DNA of 7,289 bases, taken from CAZILM01 sp964625325 (GTDB lineage: Bacteria; Patescibacteriota; Saccharimonadia; Saccharimonadales; CAYVSP01). Positions within the stretch are counted from its first letter, which is position 1. Each line of letters begins with the position of its first letter. Made by a program: the position numbers and the translations under genes. Shown here one piece after another: positions 1 to 5,725 of this stretch. The stretch lies in NCBI GenBank assembly GCA_964625325.1, contig CAZVBA010000034.1, positions 1 through 7,289 on the forward strand, given 5' to 3'. The notes below the pieces were generated by a model, which made no database searches, had not been told where the DNA came from, and saw nothing but the letters and a program-made list of their open reading frames with translations.

Positions 1-17
1 GGGGTTAGCGCACTTCG

Positions 18-55
18 GTCAACCGATTGACATTATGGTTCAATAGGTTGACAAT
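18..55 (+). promoter_or_regulatory. Putative promoter with tandem dyad operators upstream of the S53 peptidase
   Basis: A TTGACA hexamer at 27-32 is followed, after a 17-base spacer, by GACAAT at 50-55 (4 of 6 matches to TATAAT). This would place transcription start near 62, about 34 bases before the peptidase ATG. Overlapping it are two dyads of the form TCAA-N4-TTGA: GTCAA-ccga-TTGAC at 18-31 and TCAA-tagg-TTGA at 40-51. They are exactly 21 bases apart, about two helical turns, and each ends in TTGACA. The second dyad covers the -10 region, as a repressor site might. The sequence match is direct; promoter and operator function are inferred. Only 95 bases precede the gene, so no upstream gene can be assessed. 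Confidence 0.4.
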
Positions 56-78
56 TGAGTCTGCAAAAAATAGCCACT

Positions 79-84
79 GAAGGA
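79..84 (+). promoter_or_regulatory. Shine-Dalgarno site of the S53 peptidase gene
   Basis: GAAGGA lies 11 bases before ATG 96. The spacing is slightly long but it is the best ribosome-binding match upstream, and it supports that ATG as the start. Confidence 0.5.
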
Positions 85-95
85 ATAAATTAACA

Positions 96-1442
96 ATGAA
101 ATCGTCTCGCAAAAATAGTTCCCGCCGTAAGCCCGCCAAGCGATCCTATGGCCTACACCATAACAGTATAAAAGTACTACTGTTTGTTACCACCCTGGCC
201 GTCGTTGCTGTCGGCGGGAAGAGCCTGTGGACCAAAGTTATCGCCGCGCCGTCGCCTAATGCCATCAGCCACCGGGCTGTCTGCGGCACCCCCAGCAGCA
301 ATGCCGCTCGTTGCCATGCTCAAGTGGTGGTCAATGCCCGCAGCAACCAACCATTGGCAAGCACCAGCTACTCCCGAGGCTATGCCCCGGCGGACCTGCA
401 CGCCGCTTATCAACTGCCAAGTTTGCCGACGGGCAGCTTTGCTTGGAATGGTAAAACCGTCGCTATTGTCGATGCCTTTGATAACCCTAATGCCGCCGCC
501 GACCTGCTGGCCTACCGTCAGCAATTTAATCTGCCGCTGTGCGCCACCGCTAACCCGACGCCAACAACCAATGACTTAGTTGGCTGTTTGTTCGCCAAGG
601 TGAATCAAAACGGCCAAACCAGCCCAATGCCCAGCGGCAACACTGGTTGGGGTCAGGAAATTGATCTGGATATTGAAATGGCCTCAGCTGTTTGTGCCAA
701 CTGCAAGGTCGTCTTAGTCGAAGCCAACTCGAATAGTTACAGCGACCTGATGGCCGCGGTTGACCGGGCGGCTACATTGGGCGCCAACGCCATTTCCAAT
801 AGCTATGGCAGCAACGAGTTCAGTAGCGAAACCTCATCGACTTACAACGGCCACTTCAACCACCCCGGCATTGCTATTACGGTCAGCTCCGGCGATAGCG
901 GTTACGGCGTCGAATTCCCGGCCGCTTCGCAGTATGTCACCGCCGTTGGCGGCACGTCGCTAGCGCGCAACACCAGCACCTCACGCGGCTGGTCCGAAAC
1001 CGCTTGGAGCGGCGCGGGCAGCGGTTGCTCGACATATGTCAGCAAGCCGGCCTGGCAACCAACCATCGGCAACTGCACGACTCATCGTATTGTCGCTGAT
1101 GTATCAGCCGTGGCCGATCCCAATACCGGCGTAGCCGTCTATGACAGCTATGGTTCAACCGGCGGGGCTAACTGGTATGTCTTCGGTGGCACCAGCGTAG
1201 CTGCGCCGATTGTCGGCAGTGTCTACGCCCTGGCGGGCAACACCGGCCCCAGCGGTTCATCAATTACCTACGGCGAATATCCCTACAGCCATCGCAGCAG
1301 TTTGTTTGACATCACCGCCGGCTCGAATGGCCGTTGTGCCAATGGCAAGAGTGGTGGTGGCAATCAGGCGCTCTGCACCGCCATACCTGGCTTTGACGGC
1401 CCAACTGGCTTGGGCACGCCGCGCGGCCTGACTGCCTTCTAG
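96..1442 (+). CDS. Exported S53 family (sedolisin) serine-carboxyl peptidase
   Basis: This 448-residue protein is a predicted secreted or membrane-anchored endopeptidase of family S53. The N-terminus has a long Lys/Arg-rich region (1-25), a hydrophobic segment (about 26-41), and a possible AxA-like cleavage site near VIAA (48-51). The catalytic domain begins near residue 95 (RGYAPADLHAAYQLP). The Ser-Glu-Asp triad is visible: E188 and D192 in GQEIDLDIE, and S367 in GGTSVAAP. The oxyanion Asp is D267 in SSGDSGY. D405 (FDITAG) and D434 (FDGPTGLGTP) fit the C-terminal calcium site, and the protein ends just after it, so the domain is complete. Ten cysteines after the hydrophobic segment suggest disulfides in an extracytoplasmic protein. 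Characterised sedolisins have a large N-terminal prodomain, but only about 50 residues separate the hydrophobic segment from the catalytic domain here. The overall pattern resembles S53 proteins of Actinobacteria as I recall them. Family members usually work at acidic pH; the substrate is unknown. Confidence 0.93.
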   Translation: MKSSRKNSSRRKPAKRSYGLHHNSIKVLLFVTTLAVVAVGGKSLWTKVIAAPSPNAISHRAVCGTPSSNAARCHAQVVVNARSNQPLASTSYSRGYAPADLHAAYQLPSLPTGSFAWNGKTVAIVDAFDNPNAAADLLAYRQQFNLPLCATANPTPTTNDLVGCLFAKVNQNGQTSPMPSGNTGWGQEIDLDIEMASAVCANCKVVLVEANSNSYSDLMAAVDRAATLGANAISNSYGSNEFSSETSSTYNGHFNHPGIAITVSSGDSGYGVEFPAASQYVTAVGGTSLARNTSTSRGWSETAWSGAGSGCSTYVSKPAWQPTIGNCTTHRIVADVSAVADPNTGVAVYDSYGSTGGANWYVFGGTSVAAPIVGSVYALAGNTGPSGSSITYGEYPYSHRSSLFDITAGSNGRCANGKSGGGNQALCTAIPGFDGPTGLGTPRGLTAF

Positions 1443-1445
1443 ATT

Positions 1446-1482
1446 AGTTCACCATATTAAGCTGGCCTTTACTGAGTTCACC
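1446..1482 (+). repeat. Direct repeat AGTTCACC between the peptidase and regulator genes
   Basis: AGTTCACC occurs at 1446-1453 and again at 1475-1482, 29 bases apart. The second copy ends four bases before the TATAAT box of the regulator gene. A related ACCATAT element occurs at 1451-1457 and 1494-1500. The placement suggests binding sites, possibly for autoregulation, but the function is inferred. I see no hairpin plus T-run terminator in this 61-base gap, so read-through from the peptidase gene is possible. Confidence 0.4.
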
Positions 1483-1485
1483 TCC

Positions 1486-1491
1486 TATAAT
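1486..1491 (+). promoter_or_regulatory. Consensus -10 box (TATAAT) of the regulator gene
   Basis: A perfect TATAAT ends 12 bases before ATG 1504. Normal spacing would put the transcription start around 1498, giving a 5' leader of only a few bases. There is no good -35 match at 16-18 bases upstream (TGGCCT at 1463-1468 matches 3 of 6), and no Shine-Dalgarno sequence lies between the box and the ATG. This fits a nearly leaderless mRNA, although a chance TATAAT in an AT-rich gap cannot be excluded. Confidence 0.5.
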
Positions 1492-1503
1492 GAACCATAT
1501 ACC

Positions 1504-2790
1504 ATGGCAGGGCTGGCACGGCTTAGGGGCTTACCGCTTTTAAGAAAATTAACACTCTTAGTGGGCGCGTTCTATGTCGTTCAGTTGTTGGCTGGCGCGG
1601 CAATTATCTACGTTACGGCTATTAATCAGACGCACCAATTTATAAATACCATCAGCCAGCGCGCCAAAGAGGACATTGTCTATAACGACGGCCACTGGGA
1701 CACCTCAAAGTACGACGCCGATCCGGAAATACCCGGCACCTACCGCCTCTACGTCATTACCAAAGACGGTTTTGTGATTGACCGCTGGCGGCCAATCCCA
1801 GGCTACCTGGACACGTCGGATTTTAAACAGTTGCTCAGCTACCAAATGCCCCAAACCGTCCATACCGTAACGGACCAGGACTGGCGGTTGTTTAGTTTGC
1901 CGGTCAAGGATAAGGAGAGTCGGGTAGTTGGATTGGTAACGGTCGGGCGTTTTAACGTCGCCGCCGACCAAACGCCGGCTCTGGATGAGGCTCTACAGAA
2001 TGTTGCTCAGGATCTGGTCAACGGCGTCACCGTGTCCAGTAGCGGGCTTAACGTCGATAAGATTAATATCCGCAGCGTCCCCTATAGCACCGCTTTCCAG
2101 ATTGTCGATCAGTACAACAAAATCCGGCTCAAAAGCGACAATGCCAGCAGCATTGACCGGCTGCCAAATTTTATCGACCCCAGCTACATTGCCGATGATT
2201 TGCGGGTGCCATCGCTAAAAAAAGTAACCGATAGTTCGCATAGCGAAACCTTCCTGGTTCAAACAGCGCCACTATTCGATAAAAGCAATGCGCCAATCGG
2301 CACCATCATCGTAGCCCGGACCATTTCGCCCAGCCTGGCGCTGGTCAGAAGGTTCCTGCTGATTAGTAGTCTACTAGGGTTACTGCTAGTTCTGTTAGTG
2401 TGGTGGCTGTTGGTGCGTTGGTGCGCCGCCCAGACCAATGATAGGCCGGCCACTGGCAAGCGGCTGCGGCTCAAAAGTATTGATAGCATTGAGTTCAACA
2501 AGCTTGATTGCACGATCAGTATCAATGACCAGAAGATTCCGGTTACCTTTGCGACCAACCAGTACTATCTTTGCCACGCCCTGTTCGCGGCCCCCAGGAA
2601 AAAGTGGGAAACCGATGAGCTGCTCGACAGGTTTGGTGTTGAAGAAGCACAGGGCGGCTGGCGCAAAATCTATGATGCCATGACCAGTCTAAATAAAAAG
2701 CTGGCACCGGTTATCGGAGAGCGCTTTATTTTGACGAACCATAAAACGTATTACCTCAACCCACTGCTGGTATCCAAAATTAAGAAGTAG
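1504..2790 (+). CDS. Membrane-bound one-component regulator: duplicated extracytoplasmic sensor and C-terminal winged helix
   Basis: I do not recognise this 428-residue protein as a named gene. Two hydrophobic helices (about 16-39 and 284-304) bracket a region of about 240 residues. The positive N-terminus (R6, R8, R14, K15) and the R305 side of the second helix predict that this region is outside the membrane and the C-terminus is in the cytoplasm. The outer region holds two similar segments (about 80-150 and 195-274). Each starts with a YxVI or FQIV strand and ends with LPVKDK...VVGLVTVGR or APLFDK...IGTIIVAR, as in PAS/Cache-like sensor folds. The cytoplasmic part (about 325-420) matches the OmpR-type winged-helix pattern: an N-terminal beta segment, TNQYYLCHALF, WETDELLDRFG, a recognition-helix-like KIYDAMTSLNKKL, and a wing FILTNHKTYYLNP. 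There is no HAMP domain, kinase domain or receiver. The likely role is a signal-responsive DNA-binding protein tethered to the membrane. ATG 1504 is the only start that keeps the first helix intact. Targets are unknown; the pilus operon 3' of it is the obvious candidate. Confidence 0.75.
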   Translation: MAGLARLRGLPLLRKLTLLVGAFYVVQLLAGAAIIYVTAINQTHQFINTISQRAKEDIVYNDGHWDTSKYDADPEIPGTYRLYVITKDGFVIDRWRPIPGYLDTSDFKQLLSYQMPQTVHTVTDQDWRLFSLPVKDKESRVVGLVTVGRFNVAADQTPALDEALQNVAQDLVNGVTVSSSGLNVDKINIRSVPYSTAFQIVDQYNKIRLKSDNASSIDRLPNFIDPSYIADDLRVPSLKKVTDSSHSETFLVQTAPLFDKSNAPIGTIIVARTISPSLALVRRFLLISSLLGLLLVLLVWWLLVRWCAAQTNDRPATGKRLRLKSIDSIEFNKLDCTISINDQKIPVTFATNQYYLCHALFAAPRKKWETDELLDRFGVEEAQGGWRKIYDAMTSLNKKLAPVIGERFILTNHKTYYLNPLLVSKIKK

Positions 2791-2894
2791 TATTTTCATT
2801 TTTTGTAACCAATTGGATACGGACGTATCCACGGTTCGATTCGCTTAAATACCATAAGTAATAACCATTACGTGTGAAGGCGTAGCAGGGCCCG
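2791..2894 (+). other. Intergenic control region before the pilus operon
   Basis: This gap of about 100 bases separates the regulator stop codon from pilB. It begins with a T-rich stretch (2791-2805), then an 8-bp palindrome CCAATTGG (2809-2816), then the GTATCCA dyad described separately. It continues into an AT-rich stretch (2845-2866) that could hold a promoter. The best -10-like strings there, TACCAT (2850-2855) and TAATAA (2859-2864), are weak and lack clear -35 partners. A terminator for the regulator gene is not evident, because the T-run comes before the dyad rather than after it. Confidence 0.35.
2814..2831 (+). promoter_or_regulatory. Inverted repeat TGGATAC-GGAC-GTATCCA, operator-like dyad
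   Basis: Two perfect 7-base arms are separated by GGAC. A third copy of the half-site, GTATCCA, lies at 2770-2776 inside the last codons of the regulator gene. There GTATCCAA also pairs over 8 bases with TTGGATAC at 2813-2820. No T-run follows the dyad, so it does not look like an intrinsic terminator. Its position just before pilB fits a transcription-factor site or an mRNA leader structure. The repeats are seen directly; the role is inferred. Confidence 0.45.
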
Positions 2895-2903
2895 TTGCTC
2901 CAG

Positions 2904-4118
2904 ATGACAAAAAACAAATCACTCAAGCTACATTCCGAAGCCGGCATTATGCAGGACGCCGTCGAGCAGATATTTGAAAGCGCCCTGACTTACCATGCTT
3001 CGGACATCCATTTGCAGCCGCAAGAAACTGAGGTGTCGGTCCGCTTCCGGATTGACGGTGATCTCAAAGAGGTCACCAGGATACCGAAGCTCAACTACGA
3101 GGGCATCGTCAACCGTATCAAGATTCTGGCCAAGCTAAGGATTGACGAGCACTTTTCGGCCCAGGACGGTGCTATTCATTATGTAACAACTACCCAGGAC
3201 AAAGTCGACTTTCGGGTATCAGTTCTGCCGACGCTGTTGGGTGAAAGTGTGGTATTCCGCATTTTAGGCACCCAGGTCGGTGGACTCACTCTCAAAGGGC
3301 TGGGTCTCAGCGACGCCAACCAGAAGTTAATAATGGCGACTGCCAAAAAGCCTTTTGGCATGATTATCAACGCCGGCCCGGCCGGCGCCGGTAAGACCAC
3401 CACGCTATATGCCATTCTCAAGCTGCTGCACCGTCCGGAAATCAGTATCGTTACGATCGAAGACCCGGTGGAGTATAAAATTCAAGGCATTGACCAAATT
3501 CAGGTCAACACTCAGACCAACCTGACTTTTGCCGAGGGTTTGCGCTCGATTGTCCGGCAGGACCCCAACATCATCCTAGTTGGCGAAATCCGCGACCGCA
3601 AAACAGCCGAAATTGCCGTCAACGCCTCGCTGACCGGCCATCCCCTGCTAACCACCTTTCACTCTAACGACGCCGCCACGGCCATACCGCGTCTGATGGA
3701 CATGGGCGTCGAGCCGTTCCTGCTGGCGTCAGTCCTGGAGCTGCTCATTGCCCAGCGGCTAGTCCGCCGGCTGTGTGTGCACTGCCGGATCAAAGAACAA
3801 GTTGACGTCGCCGTGCTCAAGAAGTTTTTGCCGCCACAACCAGCCACTAAAGCCAAAAGCCAAAAAATCACCGTCTACAGCGCCAAGGGCTGCCGCAAAT
3901 GCCAAAAGGGCTATAACGGCCGGACGGCTATTTTTGAACTTATCCCGATTACCAAAAAAATGCGCGAGCTCATTCTGACCCACCCCAACACTGACCAGAT
4001 ATGGGCCGTCGCCCGCCAGCACGGTGCTCAAACGTTATTTGAGGACGGGCTCGAGAAAGTCAAACAGGGCACGACGTCATTGGAAGAATTAATCCGAATT
4101 GCCTCGGAATTTGAATAG
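2904..4118 (+). CDS. pilB: Type IV pilus assembly ATPase PilB (GspE/PilB family), short form
   Basis: This cytoplasmic hexameric-type ATPase would power pilus extension. Numbering from ATG 2904 gives 404 residues. The N2-type domain starts almost immediately (SDIHLQPQ near residue 33). Next come Walker A GPAGAGKT (158-165, K164), the Asp box TIEDPVEY (E186, D187), Walker B IILVGEIRD (E228), and the His box TGHPLLTTFHSND (H246, H253). The tetracysteine zinc motif of PilB/GspE enzymes is present as C291-x2-C294 and C330-x2-C333, which argues against the retraction ATPase PilT. The family is typically about 560 residues; the N-terminal N1/MshEN domain is missing. The upstream gap is too short to encode it and has an in-frame stop at 2883. 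A TTG at 2895 would add three residues. I prefer the ATG, although neither start has a well-placed Shine-Dalgarno (CAGGG at 2886-2890 and GAAGG at 2876-2880). It is the first gene of the operon that includes pilC and the pilins. Confidence 0.93.
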   Translation: MTKNKSLKLHSEAGIMQDAVEQIFESALTYHASDIHLQPQETEVSVRFRIDGDLKEVTRIPKLNYEGIVNRIKILAKLRIDEHFSAQDGAIHYVTTTQDKVDFRVSVLPTLLGESVVFRILGTQVGGLTLKGLGLSDANQKLIMATAKKPFGMIINAGPAGAGKTTTLYAILKLLHRPEISIVTIEDPVEYKIQGIDQIQVNTQTNLTFAEGLRSIVRQDPNIILVGEIRDRKTAEIAVNASLTGHPLLTTFHSNDAATAIPRLMDMGVEPFLLASVLELLIAQRLVRRLCVHCRIKEQVDVAVLKKFLPPQPATKAKSQKITVYSAKGCRKCQKGYNGRTAIFELIPITKKMRELILTHPNTDQIWAVARQHGAQTLFEDGLEKVKQGTTSLEELIRIASEFE

Positions 4119-4123
4119 GAGGG
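4117..4123 (+). promoter_or_regulatory. Strong Shine-Dalgarno (AGGAGGG) overlapping the pilB stop codon
   Basis: AGGAGGG begins inside the TAG stop of pilB and sits four bases before ATG 4128. It is the best ribosome-binding match in the window, and it is positioned for the 11-codon micro-ORF rather than for pilC, whose ATG is 36 bases further on. Confidence 0.6.
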
Positions 4124-4127
4124 CACT

Positions 4128-4163
4128 ATGTCAACACTAACGGAAATAGGTAAAAGGAAATGA
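4128..4163 (+). CDS. 11-codon micro-ORF, possible leader peptide coupled to pilC
   Basis: The ORF encodes MSTLTEIGKRK and ends at TGA 4161-4163. That stop overlaps the pilC start in an ATGA arrangement (4160-4163). A strong AGGAGGG precedes it at good spacing, whereas pilC itself has only weak sites: AGG at 4148-4150, and AGGA at 4155-4158, which is too close. Ribosomes that finish the micro-ORF could restart on pilC, so the likely role is translational coupling and setting the PilB:PilC ratio. The peptide shows no membrane segment or known motif and may have no function of its own. It could alternatively be the remnant of a former pilC start region. Confidence 0.45.
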   Translation: MSTLTEIGKRK

Positions 4164-5233
4164 AAAAACCGCAAATGTCGCTGTTTAGCGGCCGGGCTGA
4201 GAAAGACAACTTTATCGAAAACTTCGCCATGCTGCTAAGCGCCGGCGTCGACATTGGTGCCGCCCTGGAGGCGGTCAAGAAAGACATTAAGTCACCGCGG
4301 ACCAGAGAGGCCATTGATAAGGCCCAGCGCGCTGTTGATCATGGTTCGCCAGCCTGGAAGGCGCTGGAAGACAACAAACTGCTGCCGCATGACCTCGTCG
4401 TCTTAGTACGCATTGGCGAGCAGACCGGCCGCTTGCCGGAAAACCTCAAAGTCATTCGGATTGCCCAGGAAAAAGAACGCAACCTGCGCTCCAAGCTGGT
4501 ATCGGCCATGGTCTATCCAGCCATCGTGCTGTCGCTGACCATGCTGGTCGGCTTTTCGGTTTCGGTATTCCTGCTGCCGCGTCTGTCGACTTTGCTGACC
4601 CAGCTCAATGTGCCGCTGCCCTGGATTACCAGGCTGTTTGTCAGCTTGGGCCGCACCATGTCCCATCACGGCGTGATTATCGTGCCGGCTTTTCTGCTGG
4701 GCTTTTTCGGCCTGATCTACTTTCTATTCATCAACCCTAAAACCAGAAATGTCGGCGTCGAATTACTCTTCAGAATACCAGGCATCAGGAAACTGATGCG
4801 TGAGATCCAGCTGGCCCGCATGGGCTACTTGCTCGGCACTCTGCTGGGGGCTGGCCTGCCGGTGGTCGATGCCTTTGATTCGATGGCCCAGGTGGCTACC
4901 TACAAGCGCTACCAGAAATTCTTTGTCTACTGCAAGAAGGCGATTGAACGCGGCCGCGGCTTTGACGAGATATTTAAAAACTATCCCAAATCAACTCAGT
5001 TGGTACCAAGTCCGATTCAGCAGCTGCTGATCGCCGCCGCCCAGACTGGTAACTTAAGTGAGACTTTGCTGCGGGTCGGGCAGGTCTACGAGGAGCGCAG
5101 TGACAACACCAGCAAGAACCTGGTGACGGCCATGGAACCGATTTTGCTCTTCATTGTCTGGCTGGGCGTGCTCGGCCTGGCGCTGTCGGTCATTTTGCCT
5201 ATCTACCACTTAGTCGGCGGAGTTAATAAGTAA
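4160..5233 (+). CDS. pilC: Type IV pilus inner-membrane platform protein PilC (GspF family)
   Basis: This 357-residue polytopic protein would be the membrane platform that PilB turns or pushes to add pilins. Two T2SSF-type domains are visible. The first (about 17-141) has FAMLLSAGVDIGAALEAV and the signature GEQTGRLPENL (86-96). The second (about 218-348) has LGTLLGAGLPVVDAFDSM and the matching AAQTGNLSETLL (293-304). Predicted membrane helices lie near 117-139, 170-192 and 326-348, the usual three for the family. The length is slightly below the common 400, mainly from a short N-terminus. An in-frame TAA at 4151 excludes an earlier start. The gene overlaps the preceding micro-ORF by four bases, and its stop is nine bases before the first prepilin. 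Sampled parts have high GC content (36 of 60 at 4321-4380 and 41 of 60 at 4801-4860). Confidence 0.93.
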   Translation: MKKPQMSLFSGRAEKDNFIENFAMLLSAGVDIGAALEAVKKDIKSPRTREAIDKAQRAVDHGSPAWKALEDNKLLPHDLVVLVRIGEQTGRLPENLKVIRIAQEKERNLRSKLVSAMVYPAIVLSLTMLVGFSVSVFLLPRLSTLLTQLNVPLPWITRLFVSLGRTMSHHGVIIVPAFLLGFFGLIYFLFINPKTRNVGVELLFRIPGIRKLMREIQLARMGYLLGTLLGAGLPVVDAFDSMAQVATYKRYQKFFVYCKKAIERGRGFDEIFKNYPKSTQLVPSPIQQLLIAAAQTGNLSETLLRVGQVYEERSDNTSKNLVTAMEPILLFIVWLGVLGLALSVILPIYHLVGGVNK

Positions 5234-5242
5234 AAAACTGTC

Positions 5243-5725
5243 ATGTTTAGTAAGTTACGCTTCAGAACTAATCGAAAAACTTCACGTCAGCGGGGATTTA
5301 CGCTGATTGAAGTTTTATTGTCGATTGCTCTTATAGCCATACTAACCGGTACGACCTCGATAGTTTATTTTTCTCTGCTGGGTAGAAATAGTTTAGACAT
5401 TGCTGCCTGGACAACCGCCCAAACTATCCGACGGGCCCAGGTTTTGTCCCAGGCTAACGCCGGTAATAGCGGTTGGGGTGTTCATACTCAAACCGGTAGC
5501 GTGACATTATTTAAAGGCTCTACCTATAACTCCAGCGATGCTAGCAATGAAGTAGCCAATATTGAAACTAATATTACTACTCCCACGACTGACTTTAAGT
5601 TTGATAGATCAACCGGGTTACCGACTACAACAGCGCCGGCCTCAGCTTTTAGTATTAAGCTGACTGGCACTCAAGGAGATAGTCGGACCATCACGCTTAA
5701 TACCAAAGGTATGGTAAGTCTGTGA
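5243..5725 (+). CDS. Type IV prepilin / GspH-like pseudopilin
   Basis: This 160-residue prepilin has a 19-residue spacing pattern typical of class III signal peptides. A basic leader (R6, R8, R11, K12, R15, R17) ends at G18. F19 then starts the mature helix FTLIEVLLSIALI, with the conserved Glu at +5 (E23). Cleavage and methylation by a prepilin peptidase would give a mature protein of about 142 residues. The C-terminal half is beta-rich and has a GspH-like layout (WGVHTQTGSVTLFKG, then FKFDRSTGLP, then a TITLNTKGMVSL ending). No cysteine pair is present. It may be the fibre subunit or a minor pilin; the sequence does not decide. There is no clear Shine-Dalgarno nine bases after the pilC stop, so re-initiation is likely. 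GC is lower than in pilC: I count 192 of 420 bases (46 percent) at 5281-5700. The TGA stop overlaps the GTG start of the next gene. Confidence 0.88.
   Translation: MFSKLRFRTNRKTSRQRGFTLIEVLLSIALIAILTGTTSIVYFSLLGRNSLDIAAWTTAQTIRRAQVLSQANAGNSGWGVHTQTGSVTLFKGSTYNSSDASNEVANIETNITTPTTDFKFDRSTGLPTTTAPASAFSIKLTGTQGDSRTITLNTKGMVSL

Noticed and set aside
48..53. Second TTGACA as the main -35 box of the protease promoter
   Set aside because: The hexamer 17 bases downstream is TAGCCA, a poor -10 box. The first TTGACA at 27-32 pairs better with GACAAT at 50-55.
96..1442. Subtilisin (S8) peptidase
   Set aside because: GTSVAAP resembles the subtilisin Ser motif, but there is no Asp/His pair in the subtilisin contexts. 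The E188-x3-D192 pair and SGDSG motif are those of S53.
1504..2790. Sensor histidine kinase
   Set aside because: The N-terminal half has kinase-like sensor topology, but there is no HAMP, H-box or ATP-binding N/G boxes. Only about 120 residues follow the second helix, and they fit a winged helix.
2814..2831. Hairpin as an intrinsic terminator of the regulator gene
   Set aside because: The only T-run (2791-2805) lies before the hairpin on the plus strand, and no T-run follows it. On the minus strand the stretch after the hairpin is A-rich.
3954..3960. A7 run in pilB as a programmed slippage site
   Set aside because: The zero-frame continues with normal PilB sequence to its stop, and no alternative-frame product of interest follows the run.
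2904..4118. Retraction ATPase PilT
   Set aside because: The short length is PilT-like, but the C-x2-C ... C-x2-C zinc motif at C291, C294, C330 and C333 is typical of PilB/GspE. The gene is also followed by pilC and prepilins.
5723..5725. TGA as a sense codon (recoded genetic code)
   Set aside because: TGA ends the small prepilin at a natural C-terminus and the next gene starts in another frame with a GTGA overlap, so TGA behaves as a stop.
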